Positions 43,169-52,290 of a DNA stretch of 64,000 nucleotides are shown piece by piece. Position numbers and translations under genes: made by a program. Origin of the DNA: BOKV01 sp041987205 (GTDB lineage Bacteria > Pseudomonadota > Alphaproteobacteria > Rhizobiales > Rhizobiaceae); the NCBI GenBank assembly GCA_041987205.1, contig JBHIWX010000006.1:9236-73235 (forward strand), written 5' to 3'. How positions within the stretch are numbered: position 1 is the first letter of the stretch; each line of letters begins with the position of its first letter. A model generated the notes under the pieces. The model did not search any database, was not told the DNA's origin, and saw nothing but the letters and a program-made list of their open reading frames with translations.

Positions 43169-45184
43169 TCAGGCCCGCAAGCCGCGCAGCAACTCGTCTT
43201 CGACCGGGTCGTCTTCGATGAACGGTGCCCAGTCCTGCTCCAGCAGTTTCCAGACATCCTTGGCGGGAACCGCGCGGCTGAAATAGAAGCCCTGCACTGC
43301 TTCGACGCCGACCGCGCGCAGGCAGGACGACTGAAGCAGCGTCTCAACGCCTTCCACCGTTACATGCAGTCCCAATGCCCTGGACAGCACCAGGACAGCG
43401 TTGGCGATCTCGGTGGAGCGTACGTTCCGGCCATACTCGCGGGTGAACGAACGATCGAGCTTCAGCCGGGTGAAGGGCAGGTGACTGAGGTTGGACAGGC
43501 AGGAATAGCCGGTGCCGAAATCGTCGAGTGCCAGCGAAACGCCGAGTTCGCGCAGCGCTTCCAGCCGCGTCCGGGCATCCTCGACGTCATGTGCCATGGC
43601 CGCTTCCGTGACCTCGAGTTCCAGACGATCTGGCGACAGCCCGTATTCTCTCAGCACTTCGCAGACGATCGCCGGAAAGTTCGGGTCGTCGAGCTGGCGC
43701 GCCGAAACATTGACCGCGACGAACGGCGCGTTCCCGTTGCTGCATTTCCATTGCACGGCCTGTTCGCACGCATTGCGCAGGATCTGCTCGCCAAGCGCAT
43801 GGATATAGCCGGATTCCTCGGCAATCTCGATGAACTGGTCGGGCGGCACCATGCCTTCGCCCGGCCGGTGCCAGCGCGCCAGCGCCTCGAAACCGATGGT
43901 CTTTCCCGTCCTGAGGTCGACGATCGGCTGGTAATGGCAATCGATTTCGTGGCTTTCGACCGCGTTGCGCAAATCACGCAGCCGCTGGAGCCGCTGGCGA
44001 ATTTCCACGTCCATGCCTTCGGTGAACCAGTGGATCGAATCGCGGCCTTCCCGGTCGTATTTCGACAAGGCGCGATGGCTGTTGGCGATCAGCATGTTGG
44101 CCGAATTGCCGTCCTGCGGCGAGATCGCCGCACCGATCGAATAGGAGAGCTGGATTTCCAGGCCCTCCACCTCGATGGGCTGCTCCAGGAAACTGGTGAT
44201 GAACCTGACGCTCTGATGTACGCCTTCCACGTCCTGCCGATAGGGACCGGCAAGCCCGAAGCAATTGTGTTCAAGTCTGCAAATCAGCTTGTCCGGTTCG
44301 ATGGCCTCGGACAGTTTCGCGCCGACCGCCTGAATGATCTTGTTGGTGAATTCGTTGCCGTATTCGTCGAACAATTCGTTGAAATCGTGGATCAGGACCT
44401 GCGCGACCGCGATGTTGACTTCGCCGTGCTGGGCAAGTTTCAGCATTTGGTCGAGCTGCGTGATGAATGTGTTGCGGTTGGCGAGGCCGGTCAGCGAATC
44501 ATACGCCATCAACTGGCTGATGCGTTCGGCGGCGTGCATCTGGGCGGTTTCGTCGAGGATGACGCCAACAAGGCGGTTCGGTTCGCCGTTCTCGTCGCAA
44601 AGGACGGTTCCAAGTGAATGGATACGCAAATAGCGTCCGTCTGAACCTTTCAGACGATAGCGTACTTCATGGGCAAGCTTGCCACGCGCGGCAATCACAT
44701 TTTCCACGCTGGCACGGAGCCCTGGCGCGTCGAGTGGATGAATCCTCTCTCGCCATTCTTCCAGACGGACTGTCTGATTGGCCGGGATCCCGACCAACGC
44801 CTTGATACGGGGCGAAATGTAGAGGCCGTCCTCTCGCGTCAGATCACGGTCCCAGATACCGCCTTTTGCGCAGGTCAGGGCCAGCTCAAGCCGTTCTTCG
44901 CTTTGTGCGGCGCGGTGATAGGCTACCAGAATATGACGGTAAACCATCTTCAGAACCACGAAAAGGACGGCACCTGTCACGACGACGAAGAACCAGCCCT
45001 TGAAGGTCTGCATCGTTTGGTAGGTCGCTTCGTCGGGAGCGATTTTTGAGACGAGCAGATCGCTGAACAGGACCCAGAGGAAGCCGGCCAGCATATAGAC
45101 GAGCGCAATGGTCAGCGGAACGCTGACGAACGGCGAAACCGCCATTCTCTGAGTTGTACCGGTCATTCGGGTGTCGGGAGCCAT
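43169..45184 (-). CDS. Membrane PAS-GGDEF-EAL protein, probable cyclic-di-GMP phosphodiesterase
   Basis: A 671-residue inner-membrane protein. Two helices lie near residues 22-46 and 62-80, then a PAS domain (about 95-220), a GGDEF-like domain (about 225-390) and an EAL domain (about 400-655). The GGDEF signature is replaced by LEHNCFG, so cyclase activity is unlikely. The EAL catalytic residues are present: FEALARW, NVSARQ, LEVTEAAM, LDDFGTGYS, LKLDRSF, VEGVET, VQGFYFSR. It should degrade cyclic-di-GMP, with the PAS domain and degenerate GGDEF domain as regulators. It stands downstream of lutC but has its own gap (90 bases). Confidence 0.9.
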   Translation of the reverse strand: MAPDTRMTGTTQRMAVSPFVSVPLTIALVYMLAGFLWVLFSDLLVSKIAPDEATYQTMQTFKGWFFVVVTGAVLFVVLKMVYRHILVAYHRAAQSEERLELALTCAKGGIWDRDLTREDGLYISPRIKALVGIPANQTVRLEEWRERIHPLDAPGLRASVENVIAARGKLAHEVRYRLKGSDGRYLRIHSLGTVLCDENGEPNRLVGVILDETAQMHAAERISQLMAYDSLTGLANRNTFITQLDQMLKLAQHGEVNIAVAQVLIHDFNELFDEYGNEFTNKIIQAVGAKLSEAIEPDKLICRLEHNCFGLAGPYRQDVEGVHQSVRFITSFLEQPIEVEGLEIQLSYSIGAAISPQDGNSANMLIANSHRALSKYDREGRDSIHWFTEGMDVEIRQRLQRLRDLRNAVESHEIDCHYQPIVDLRTGKTIGFEALARWHRPGEGMVPPDQFIEIAEESGYIHALGEQILRNACEQAVQWKCSNGNAPFVAVNVSARQLDDPNFPAIVCEVLREYGLSPDRLELEVTEAAMAHDVEDARTRLEALRELGVSLALDDFGTGYSCLSNLSHLPFTRLKLDRSFTREYGRNVRSTEIANAVLVLSRALGLHVTVEGVETLLQSSCLRAVGVEAVQGFYFSRAVPAKDVWKLLEQDWAPFIEDDPVEDELLRGLRA

Positions 45185-45274
45185 TCATTGACCCTTCGGC
45201 AGGCACGAATATGTATCGGCCATGCGTACCCGCAAATTCTTAAGAAAACGAAGCTCTGGCAGCTCGGATTGGTT

Positions 45275-45967
45275 CTAATCCGTTACCACGATCACATGCA
45301 GGCGCACCGGTCCGTGTGCCCCCATGATGAGCGTCTGCTCGATATCGGCAGAACGCGAAGGGCCGGTGATCAGGTTGACCGCGCGCGGCATCTCGCCGGC
45401 CCCGGACTTGCGCCGCAGCTTCGGCCAGATCGCCTCATAGTCGAAGGCGATGTCGCCGGCATCGACCAGAACGATATGGTTCTCGGGCAGGAAATTGATC
45501 GTCGTCGGATTGTCCGGACCCGACGTCAGGACCACCGTGCCGGACTCGCCCGCCGCCGCCTGGGCGTAGCTCAGCCCCGCCAGATCGGTGCCGTCACTGG
45601 GCCCGCTCAGAAGCTGCGGTGCGCCGCGCTTCTGCCATTCGATCCTGGCGAGCCGGCGATCCTTGCCCATGCGCACCTGCTGCGGCAGGTTGTGGCTGCG
45701 CAGAAATCCGGACACCGCGCGTGCAATGTCGCCGCGCCTGACCGTTTCGACGCTCGCCCCAGATGCCTGCGCCTTTTCGACGAAACGCGTTACCACGCGG
45801 TCCGAACCTTTCGGACCACCCTGTAATGCCGGCACGACTCCTTTCGGATGCTCGCTCAGCCGTTTTTCGACCTGCTCGCGCCGCGCCTTGTCGGCCTTCG
45901 TCGCGGCAGGCCCGTTCTGGCCGAGGCTTTTCCGGATCCGGCCGAGAATGGCGTCGCGCGCGCTCAT
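45275..45967 (-). CDS. lutC: Lactate utilisation protein C (LUD domain)
   Basis: A 230-residue LUD/YkgG-domain protein, third subunit of the LutABC L-lactate dehydrogenase complex. LSYAQAAAGESGTVVLTSGPDNPTTINFLPENHIVLVDAGDI and the end GAHGPVRLHVIVVTD are typical. The start at 45967 overlaps the lutB stop by four bases (ATGA) and has GGAG upstream. The preceding residues of the same frame are not part of the protein. It provides the non-FeS subunit required for lactate oxidation to pyruvate. Confidence 0.93.
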   Translation of the reverse strand: MSARDAILGRIRKSLGQNGPAATKADKARREQVEKRLSEHPKGVVPALQGGPKGSDRVVTRFVEKAQASGASVETVRRGDIARAVSGFLRSHNLPQQVRMGKDRRLARIEWQKRGAPQLLSGPSDGTDLAGLSYAQAAAGESGTVVLTSGPDNPTTINFLPENHIVLVDAGDIAFDYEAIWPKLRRKSGAGEMPRAVNLITGPSRSADIEQTLIMGAHGPVRLHVIVVTD

Positions 45968-47409
45968 GCTGCTTTCTCCGCCGATCTGACAGCCGGTTTT
46001 TTGCGCCGCCATTGCGCGATGAAGGTGCCGCCCTGCGGGGCCGGCAGGTCGCGTCCCGCCGTCCATCCGCCCGCCATGGGCAGATGCGAGAACCGTCCCT
46101 TGCGTCCACCTGCGAGCCGCAGCGCGGTGATCGCCAGGCGCGAGGCGAAGCGGTACCAGCCGGGCCGCTTGGCGAACCATGCCCATGCCCTGAGGTTGGA
46201 CCGGACATGTGACGGCGTGAGATGGCGCTCGAATTCGCGCTCCCGCCAGTGCCGCATCATCTTCGGCAACGGAATGCGCATCGGGCAGACTTCCTCGCAG
46301 CGCCCGCAGAAGGTCGAGGCATTGGGCAGGTGGCCGGCCTTGTCCACGCCGATCAGCGTGGGGGTCAGCACCGCGCCCATCGGACCCGGATAGACCCAGC
46401 CATAGGCGTGGCCGCCGACCGCCTGGTAGACCGGACAATGGTTCATGCAGGCGCCGCAGCGAATGCAGCGCAGCATGTCCTGGAACTCCGTGCCCAGCAT
46501 GTTCGACCGGCCATTGTCGAGCAGGATGACGTGATATTGCTCGGGGCCGTCCGGGTCCTGCTTGCGTCGCGGCCCGGTCGACAGCGTGGTGTAGACACTC
46601 ATTTCCTGGCCGGTCGCCGAGCGCGCCAGCACGCGCATGATCTGGCCCATATCCTCCAGCGTCGGCACGATCTTCTCGATCGAGGCCAGCACGATATGTA
46701 CCTTGGGCAGGGTCTGCGTCAGGTCGCCATTGCCTTCATTGGTGACGATCACCGAGGTGCCGGTTTCGGCGACCAGGAAATTGGCGCCCGTGATGCCGAC
46801 ATCGGCGGCCAGGAACTTTTCGCGCAGGATGCCGCGTGCCTCGCGCAGCAGGCTTTCGGGTTCCTTCATCGGCCGGTTGCCGGGCAGATGGCTGTGCGCC
46901 TTGCGGAAATCCTCGCGCACCTGGTCGATGTTGAGATGGACCGCCGGCGCGATGATGTGGCTGGGATGCTCGCCGCGTAGCTGGATGATGTATTCGCCCA
47001 GATCGGTCTCGACCGGCGTCACGCCATGGCGTTCGAGAAAGGCGTTGAGGTCGATCTCCTCGGAGATCATCGACTTGCCCTTCGTGACCGTCTTCGCGTT
47101 CACCTTGCGGCAGATGTCGAGCACGATGCCGCGCGCCTCCGTGGCGTCGGCGGCCCAGTGCACCTTGCCGCCCTGCGCCGTCACCCTTTCCTCATAAGCC
47201 TCCAGATAGAGATCGAGATGGGCGAGCACGTGGTTCTTGATGTCGCGCGCATTGTCCCTCAGCGCGTCGAATTCGGGCAGGGCGGCCGTGGCCTTCGCCC
47301 GTTTCTCGGTGAAATTGTCGCGTACATGGCGCATCGCCTTCTGCAGATTGACATCCGCCAGCGCGTCATGCGCATTGCTCGGGAATTGCGGTGAAGCGAT
47401 CTCGACCAT
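45964..47409 (-). CDS. lutB: Lactate utilisation protein B (iron-sulfur, LUD domain)
   Basis: A 481-residue subunit of the LutABC complex. The N-terminal LUD domain (about 60-300) is followed by two ferredoxin-type cysteine sets: CIRCGACMNHCPVYQ and CGRCEEVCPMRIP. A final basic/aromatic region (RHWREREFERHL...) is typical of LutB. It directly follows lutA (no gap between stop and start) and overlaps lutC. It is expected to carry electrons from lactate to the respiratory chain. Confidence 0.94.
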   Translation of the reverse strand: MVEIASPQFPSNAHDALADVNLQKAMRHVRDNFTEKRAKATAALPEFDALRDNARDIKNHVLAHLDLYLEAYEERVTAQGGKVHWAADATEARGIVLDICRKVNAKTVTKGKSMISEEIDLNAFLERHGVTPVETDLGEYIIQLRGEHPSHIIAPAVHLNIDQVREDFRKAHSHLPGNRPMKEPESLLREARGILREKFLAADVGITGANFLVAETGTSVIVTNEGNGDLTQTLPKVHIVLASIEKIVPTLEDMGQIMRVLARSATGQEMSVYTTLSTGPRRKQDPDGPEQYHVILLDNGRSNMLGTEFQDMLRCIRCGACMNHCPVYQAVGGHAYGWVYPGPMGAVLTPTLIGVDKAGHLPNASTFCGRCEEVCPMRIPLPKMMRHWREREFERHLTPSHVRSNLRAWAWFAKRPGWYRFASRLAITALRLAGGRKGRFSHLPMAGGWTAGRDLPAPQGGTFIAQWRRKKPAVRSAEKAA

Positions 47410-48252
47410 TCAGGATGCCTTTCCCTTGTTCGAGCCCTTGCCTTCCCCGATCGCCGGCGTGTCGGTCATGCCGGCCAGCACCTCGGCGACATGGCGCACC
47501 TCGACCCCGCTGCCCTGGCGCTTGAGCTTGCCGGCCATGTTCATCAGGCAGCCCAGATCGCCCGCGAGCAGCAGATCGGGTTCCACGGCTTCGATGTTCG
47601 CCGCCTTCTCGGTGACGATGGCGTTGGAGATCTCGCCATATTTGACCGCGAAGGTCCCGCCGAAGCCACAGCAGGCCTCGTTTTCCTTCATTTCCTTCAG
47701 TTCCAGCCCCTCGACCGAGGCGAGCAATCGGCGCGGCTGATCCTTGATGCCGAGTTCGCGCAGGCCGGAACAGGAATCGTGATAGGTCGCCAGCCCTTCA
47801 TATCTCGACTCGACCGCTTTCACCTCCATCACGTCGCTCAGGAAGCTCACGAGTTCATGCACCTTTGCGGAAAAGGCGCGCGCGCGGGCCGACCATGTGA
47901 TGTCGCCCTTGAACGCCTCCGGGTAGTGCTTCTTCAGCATGCCGGCGCACGACCCCGAGGGCGCAACGACGTAGTCGAATTTCTCGAAGGCGGCGATCAC
48001 CTGCTTGGCGATGTCGCAGGTGTCGGCCCGGTCACCGGAATTCCATGCCGGCTGGCCGCAACAGGTCTGGGTCAGCGGCACGTGCACTTCGCAGCCGGCA
48101 TCCTCCAGCAGCTTGACGGCGGCGAAGCCCACGCTCGGTCGGAACAGGTCGACCAGGCAGGTGACGAACAGCCCGACCCTCGGGCCGCCGGCCGGATGCG
48201 CCGCATTCTCCGGCGCGTCTGCGATCGCCGTTTCGCCCTTGTCCTTCGTCAC
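47410..48252 (-). CDS. lutA: Lactate utilisation protein A (CCG-domain iron-sulfur subunit)
   Basis: A 280-residue protein with two cysteine-rich CCG domains: CLVDLFRPSVGF with TCCGQPAWNSG in the first, and SCSGLRELGI with ACCGFGGTF in the second. These bind FeS clusters in the LutABC complex. It overlaps the upstream regulator by four bases and is followed immediately by lutB, so regulator and structural genes are one transcript. The N-terminal 25 residues are an unstructured extension. Confidence 0.93.
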   Translation of the reverse strand: MTKDKGETAIADAPENAAHPAGGPRVGLFVTCLVDLFRPSVGFAAVKLLEDAGCEVHVPLTQTCCGQPAWNSGDRADTCDIAKQVIAAFEKFDYVVAPSGSCAGMLKKHYPEAFKGDITWSARARAFSAKVHELVSFLSDVMEVKAVESRYEGLATYHDSCSGLRELGIKDQPRRLLASVEGLELKEMKENEACCGFGGTFAVKYGEISNAIVTEKAANIEAVEPDLLLAGDLGCLMNMAGKLKRQGSGVEVRHVAEVLAGMTDTPAIGEGKGSNKGKAS

Positions 48253-49046
48253 GCCTGCCGTCTCCTTTCGCTTGCCCCGGTTTCCTCGCGCCGCGCCAGC
48301 CGCAGGCCGGAGACGCGTTCGCGGTCTTCCCGTGCTTCCAGCTCGTGCATTGCGGCGATCACATATTCGATGTGCCGGCGCGCCGCCAGCGCGGCCGCCT
48401 CGCCGTCACCCGCCATCACAGCGTCGGCGATCGCGTGGTGTTGCGCATGCAGTGCCTGCCGTCCGCCCGGTGTTGCGTAGAGGTTCGCCCGATTGCGGAA
48501 CACGCCTTCCGACAGCAGCCGGTAGCATGCCCTGAGCGTGTGCAGCAGCACCAGATTGTGCGCGATCTCGCCGATCGTCGAATGGAACTCGACGTCGATG
48601 CGCACTTCCTCGTCGAAATCCGCCTGTTCGAACGCGGCGTCCATCCGGTTCATCAATTCGGCCAGCAGCGCCCTGTCGGCGGCGGTCGCGCGTTCGGCGG
48701 CAAAGCGCGCCGCGACGGCCTCGACCTCGCGGCGGTATTCCAGGTGATCGAACAGGGCCTTGCGATGCGAGGCCAGCAGCGCGCTCACCTGCGGCGAGAA
48801 CACCGAGCCGATGACGTCATCGACGAAGGTGCCCTCTCCGTGCCGCGTGACGAGCAGGCCGGTTCCCTCCAGCATCTTGATCGCCTCGCGCACGATCGGG
48901 CGGGACACGCCGGTCTCCAGCGCCAGTTCGCGTTCTCCGGGCAGTCTTTCGCCCACGCGCAGCACGCCCTCGAGCACCAGCGCCTCGATCTGGTGGGCGA
49001 CTTCCTCGGCCGTCTTGGCGTGGTGGATGGGCTGGAATACGCGCAT
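48249..49046 (-). CDS. GntR/FadR-family regulator of the lactate operon
   Basis: A 265-residue regulator. The N-terminal winged helix (HQIEALVLEGVLRVGERLPGERELALETGVSRPIVREAIKMLEGTGLL) is the GntR signature, and the all-helical C-terminal FCD domain (RREVEAVAARFAAERATA ... FHSTIGEIAHN) includes metal-binding His/Asp positions. The arrangement fits LldR/LutR-type lactate sensors. A 19-bp dyad TGGTCAAGCTTGTTTACCA lies upstream of its start, and a near-identical site precedes glcD. It is the first gene of the lutABC transcript and so is likely self-regulated. Confidence 0.9.
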   Translation of the reverse strand: MRVFQPIHHAKTAEEVAHQIEALVLEGVLRVGERLPGERELALETGVSRPIVREAIKMLEGTGLLVTRHGEGTFVDDVIGSVFSPQVSALLASHRKALFDHLEYRREVEAVAARFAAERATAADRALLAELMNRMDAAFEQADFDEEVRIDVEFHSTIGEIAHNLVLLHTLRACYRLLSEGVFRNRANLYATPGGRQALHAQHHAIADAVMAGDGEAAALAARRHIEYVIAAMHELEAREDRERVSGLRLARREETGASERRRQA

Positions 49047-49074
49047 GGCCGGAGCCTAGGGTTCTGCAAATGAT

Positions 49075-49093
49075 TGGTCAAGCTTGTTTACCA
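49075..49093. promoter_or_regulatory. GntR-type operator in the lut / DUF3422 divergent region
   Basis: TGGTCAAGCTTGTTTACCA: TGGT and ACCA ends with an FadR-like dyad, 29 bases upstream of the regulator start and 92 before the DUF3422 gene. Its near-copy precedes glcD. Confidence 0.65.
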
Positions 49094-49184
49094 GTTGTGG
49101 CAGATGGCTGTGGTCACGGGTCGCACGGCTATTGTCGTCCGTTTGCGCTATACGAAAAGCAGCCGCCATGGCGGGAGGACACGC

Positions 49185-50498
49185 ATGAGCGAGAAGAAAT
49201 CAGGCGCCGGCCGGAAGACCGGTTCGATTGCGCGCCAGGCGCCGATGAAACCGCATCCGCAGCGGGCCGCGGCGCTCGGCGAAATTCATGCGCGCCCCAT
49301 CCCGGCGATCGACCCGGGCCGAGTCATCCTGCACTACGCCTTCATGAGCGATGGCGGCGGCGCCGTCAGCCACGCCGTGCTGGCCGAACTGTGTCGGTCG
49401 CGCGGCGAAAGCGCGCCGCATGAAAGCGCGCGCTATCACGATCTTGCCTGGGGCAAGGGCAGGTTGCGCTGGGAACGCCATTCCGAATTCTCCACCTTTG
49501 CCTGGGAGGGGCCGGCGCCTGCCCGCTTCCAGGGGACGGTTTCCGGTCATCCCTTCGGCGCGGGTTTCTCGCAGCCGGGCATGCTGATCTCGGCAGCCAG
49601 GGTCGAGATCCGCAAGCTGACCGATGCGAGCCTCGGCCTGCTCGATCGCTTCGACAGCGAAAGCCTGTGCGTAACCATGCTGCATGGCGGCCAGTCGCTC
49701 GTTGCGACCGATTTCCGTCAGGACGGCGACGGCATGACCGTCTTCCTGATGCTGGTCAAGGACATGGCGCCGGCCCGCATCGGCCAGTTCGCCAAGGCGC
49801 TGATCGAGCTCGAGACCTATCGCACGCTCGCCATGCTCGGCCTGCCGCTGGCCCAGAGCCTGTCCGGACGGTTGTCGCGCTTCGAGGCGGAACTGGCCCG
49901 CCTGACGCAGGAGATGCGCAAGGCGGGACCGGATTCCGTTCAGAACCTGCTCGACCAGATCACCAGCCTTGCTGGTGAACTGGAAGCCGATGCCGCCGCC
50001 AGCCTGTTCCGCTTCGGTGCAACGCGCGCCTATGGCGACATCGTGCAGGAGCGCATGGAGATGCTGGCGGGCGAGGCGATGCCGGGCCATCGCCGCATCG
50101 CCCGGTTCCTCGATATGCGCCTGGCTCCGGCGCTGAGAACCTGCCGGTCGGTCGAGGACCGGCAGGCCAATCTGTCGCGCAAGCTGTCACGCACCGCCAA
50201 TCTGCTCAGGACCCGCGTCGAGGTCGAGATCGAAGAGCAGAACCGCAGCCTGCTTAATTCCATGAACCGTCGCGCCCGGCTCCAGCTTCGCCTGCAGCAG
50301 ACGGTCGAGGGGCTTTCGGTGGCCGCTGTCTCCTATTACGTCGTGGGGCTGTTCTACTATCTCGCACAGGCGCTGGAGCACGTCCTGCCCGCCGGCGTCA
50401 CGCCGAAGGCCGCTGCCGGCGCCTTCGTGCCCGTCGCCGTTCTCGGCATCTGGTTTGTGGTGCGCCGCATCCGCGCCCGCCATAGCGAGGAACGTTGA
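49185..50498 (+). CDS. DUF3422-family membrane-anchored protein
   Basis: A 437-residue protein of the DUF3422 family. Visible segments are RAAALGEIHARPIPAID, HGGQSLVATDFRQDGDGMTVFLMLVKDMAPARIGQFAKALIELETYRTLAMLGLPLAQ, a long helical middle part, and two C-terminal membrane helices (VAAVSYYVVGLFYYLAQAL and AGAFVPVAVLGIWFVVRRI). The start at 49185 has GGGAGG upstream; the open frame before it is not conserved in character. It lies in divergent orientation to the lactate regulator. A role in lactate or redox metabolism is suggested by position only. Confidence 0.82.
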   Translation: MSEKKSGAGRKTGSIARQAPMKPHPQRAAALGEIHARPIPAIDPGRVILHYAFMSDGGGAVSHAVLAELCRSRGESAPHESARYHDLAWGKGRLRWERHSEFSTFAWEGPAPARFQGTVSGHPFGAGFSQPGMLISAARVEIRKLTDASLGLLDRFDSESLCVTMLHGGQSLVATDFRQDGDGMTVFLMLVKDMAPARIGQFAKALIELETYRTLAMLGLPLAQSLSGRLSRFEAELARLTQEMRKAGPDSVQNLLDQITSLAGELEADAAASLFRFGATRAYGDIVQERMEMLAGEAMPGHRRIARFLDMRLAPALRTCRSVEDRQANLSRKLSRTANLLRTRVEVEIEEQNRSLLNSMNRRARLQLRLQQTVEGLSVAAVSYYVVGLFYYLAQALEHVLPAGVTPKAAAGAFVPVAVLGIWFVVRRIRARHSEER

Positions 50499-50531
50499 TC
50501 TTTCGGATCGCTTGCCTCCATGGCACATGAC

Positions 50532-50550
50532 TGGTAAAAACTGTTTACCA
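50532..50550. promoter_or_regulatory. GntR-type operator upstream of glcD
   Basis: TGGTAAAAACTGTTTACCA, a dyad with TGGTAAA / TTTACCA arms, 89 bases before glcD. It matches the lut operator at 15 of 19 positions. Confidence 0.65.
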
Positions 50551-50639
50551 TTCAGCCCGCCGCAGGGCGTGCAGCGCACCGTTGCCGGCCGAGGGACAAG
50601 GGCCGATAATGCGGACAAAGCGAGGCAGGGAGGCGAGCC

Positions 50640-52109
50640 ATGTCCCATATCGAAATGCCGAAGCCAGATGAAAGCGTGCTGTCGCGCCGCACGGCGATCA
50701 TCGCCGAACTGGAGCAGGCCGTCGGTGCCGGCAATGTGGTCTCCGACCGTGCCGAAACACTTGCCTATGAGTGCGATGCGCTGTCGGCCTATCGCTGCCC
50801 GCCGCTCGCCGTCGTGCTGCCGCGCTCGACCGACGAGGTCTCTCAGGTCCTGAAGATTTGTTCCAGGCTCGGCGTGCCGGTCGTACCGCGCGGGTCCGGA
50901 ACCTCGCTCGCCGGCGGCGCACTGCCCACGGCCGATTCCGTCGTCATCGGCGTCGCCAGGCTGAACCGCGTACTTGAGGCCGATTTCGACAATCGCTTTA
51001 TCCGCGTCCAGTCGGGCATGACCAACCTGTCCGTGTCGGAGGCGGTATCCGGCGACGAATTCTTCTACGCCCCGGACCCGTCGAGCCAGCTCGCCTGCGC
51101 CATCGCCGGCAATGTCGCGATGAACTCCGGCGGCGCGCACTGCCTGAAATACGGGGTGACGACCAACAATCTGCTCGGCGTCACCATGGTCATGATGAAT
51201 GGCGAGATCGTTGAGATCGGCGGGCCGTTCTGCGATCCGGCGGGCTACGATCTGCTTGGCGTCATCTGCGGTTCGGAAGGCCAGTTCGGCATCGTCACCG
51301 AGGCCGTGCTGCGTATCCTGAGAAAGCCCGAAGGCGCCAAACCCATCCTGATGGGTTTCGATTCCAACGAAGTCGCCGGCGCCTGTGTGGCCGACATCAT
51401 CAAGTCGGGTGTGCTGCCGGTCGCCATGGAGTTCATGGACGGCCCGGCGATCATCGCCTGCGAGAACTTCGCCCATGCCGGCTATCCGACCGATGTCGAG
51501 GCGTTGCTGATCGTTGAGGTGGAGGGCTCGCCGGCCGAGATCGACGAGCAATTGACGAAGATCCGCGAGGTCGCCTCGCGCCACGATCCGAAAGTGATGC
51601 GCGAGAGCCAGTCTGCCGTCCAGTCCGACCTGATCTGGAAAGGGCGCAAAGCTGCTTTCGGCGCCATGGGCCAGATCTCCGATTATATGTGCATGGACGG
51701 CACCATCCCGACCTCGCGCCTGCCGGATGTGCTCGGTCGCATGCGCGAAATGTCGGAGGAATACGGGCTGAAGGTCGCCAACGTCTTCCATGCTGGTGAT
51801 GGCAACCTGCACCCGCTGATCCTGTTCGACGCCAACAAGCCGGGCGACCAGGAAAAATGCGAGGCGTTCGGCGCCGATATCCTGAAGCTCTGTGTGGAGG
51901 TCGGCGGCTGCCTGACCGGAGAGCACGGCGTCGGTGTCGAGAAACGCGACCTGATGGTGCACCAATTCACCGAGGCCGATCTCGAAATCCAGATGCGGGT
52001 GAAGGATGTCTTCGATCCGCAATGGCTGATGAACCCCGCCAAGGTCTTTCCGATGAATTCAAGCCGCTCTCGCCGTGAACGCAACGCCCCGCGCGAGGCG
52101 GCGGAGTGA
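50640..52109 (+). CDS. glcD: Glycolate/D-lactate oxidase subunit GlcD (FAD-linked)
   Basis: A 489-residue FAD-dependent oxidase subunit. The FAD-binding type-4 domain has VPRGSGTSLAGGALP and NVAMNSGGAHCLKYGVT, and the C-terminal cap has GEHGVGVEKRDLM. It oxidises glycolate or D-lactate with GlcE and GlcF. It heads the operon, preceded at 89 bases by a GntR-type operator also found at the lactate operon. The last residues (SRSRRERNAPREAAE) are an unusual basic extension. A repeat-filled 181-base gap separates it from glcE. Confidence 0.93.
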   Translation: MSHIEMPKPDESVLSRRTAIIAELEQAVGAGNVVSDRAETLAYECDALSAYRCPPLAVVLPRSTDEVSQVLKICSRLGVPVVPRGSGTSLAGGALPTADSVVIGVARLNRVLEADFDNRFIRVQSGMTNLSVSEAVSGDEFFYAPDPSSQLACAIAGNVAMNSGGAHCLKYGVTTNNLLGVTMVMMNGEIVEIGGPFCDPAGYDLLGVICGSEGQFGIVTEAVLRILRKPEGAKPILMGFDSNEVAGACVADIIKSGVLPVAMEFMDGPAIIACENFAHAGYPTDVEALLIVEVEGSPAEIDEQLTKIREVASRHDPKVMRESQSAVQSDLIWKGRKAAFGAMGQISDYMCMDGTIPTSRLPDVLGRMREMSEEYGLKVANVFHAGDGNLHPLILFDANKPGDQEKCEAFGADILKLCVEVGGCLTGEHGVGVEKRDLMVHQFTEADLEIQMRVKDVFDPQWLMNPAKVFPMNSSRSRRERNAPREAAE

Positions 52110-52182
52110 GCTTGGCATTGATGATGAGATCGACCCCCACCGGCTCTTCGTCGCCTCGTTTGCGCTCGGCCCGAAATCGCCA

Positions 52183-52260
52183 GCCTCCCCTTAAGGGGGA
52201 GGCAAGAGAACGCGCGCCGATATCCCCCTCCCCCTTGAGGAGAGGGGTAAGGGGTGGGGG
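52183..52260. repeat. C/G-rich palindromic intergenic repeat between glcD and glcE
   Basis: GCCTCCCC-TTAAG-GGGGAGGC (52183-52203) is followed by a run CCCCCTCCCCCTTGAGGAG (from 52224) and by GGGGTAAGGGGTGGGGG. A recognisable inverted copy of the second part lies at 61938-61976. Such dispersed short repeats are common in rhizobial intergenic DNA. Its place inside an operon may affect glcE expression. Confidence 0.6.
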
Positions 52261-52290
52261 TATGCCGAACCTCCATAAGGGCTACTGATC

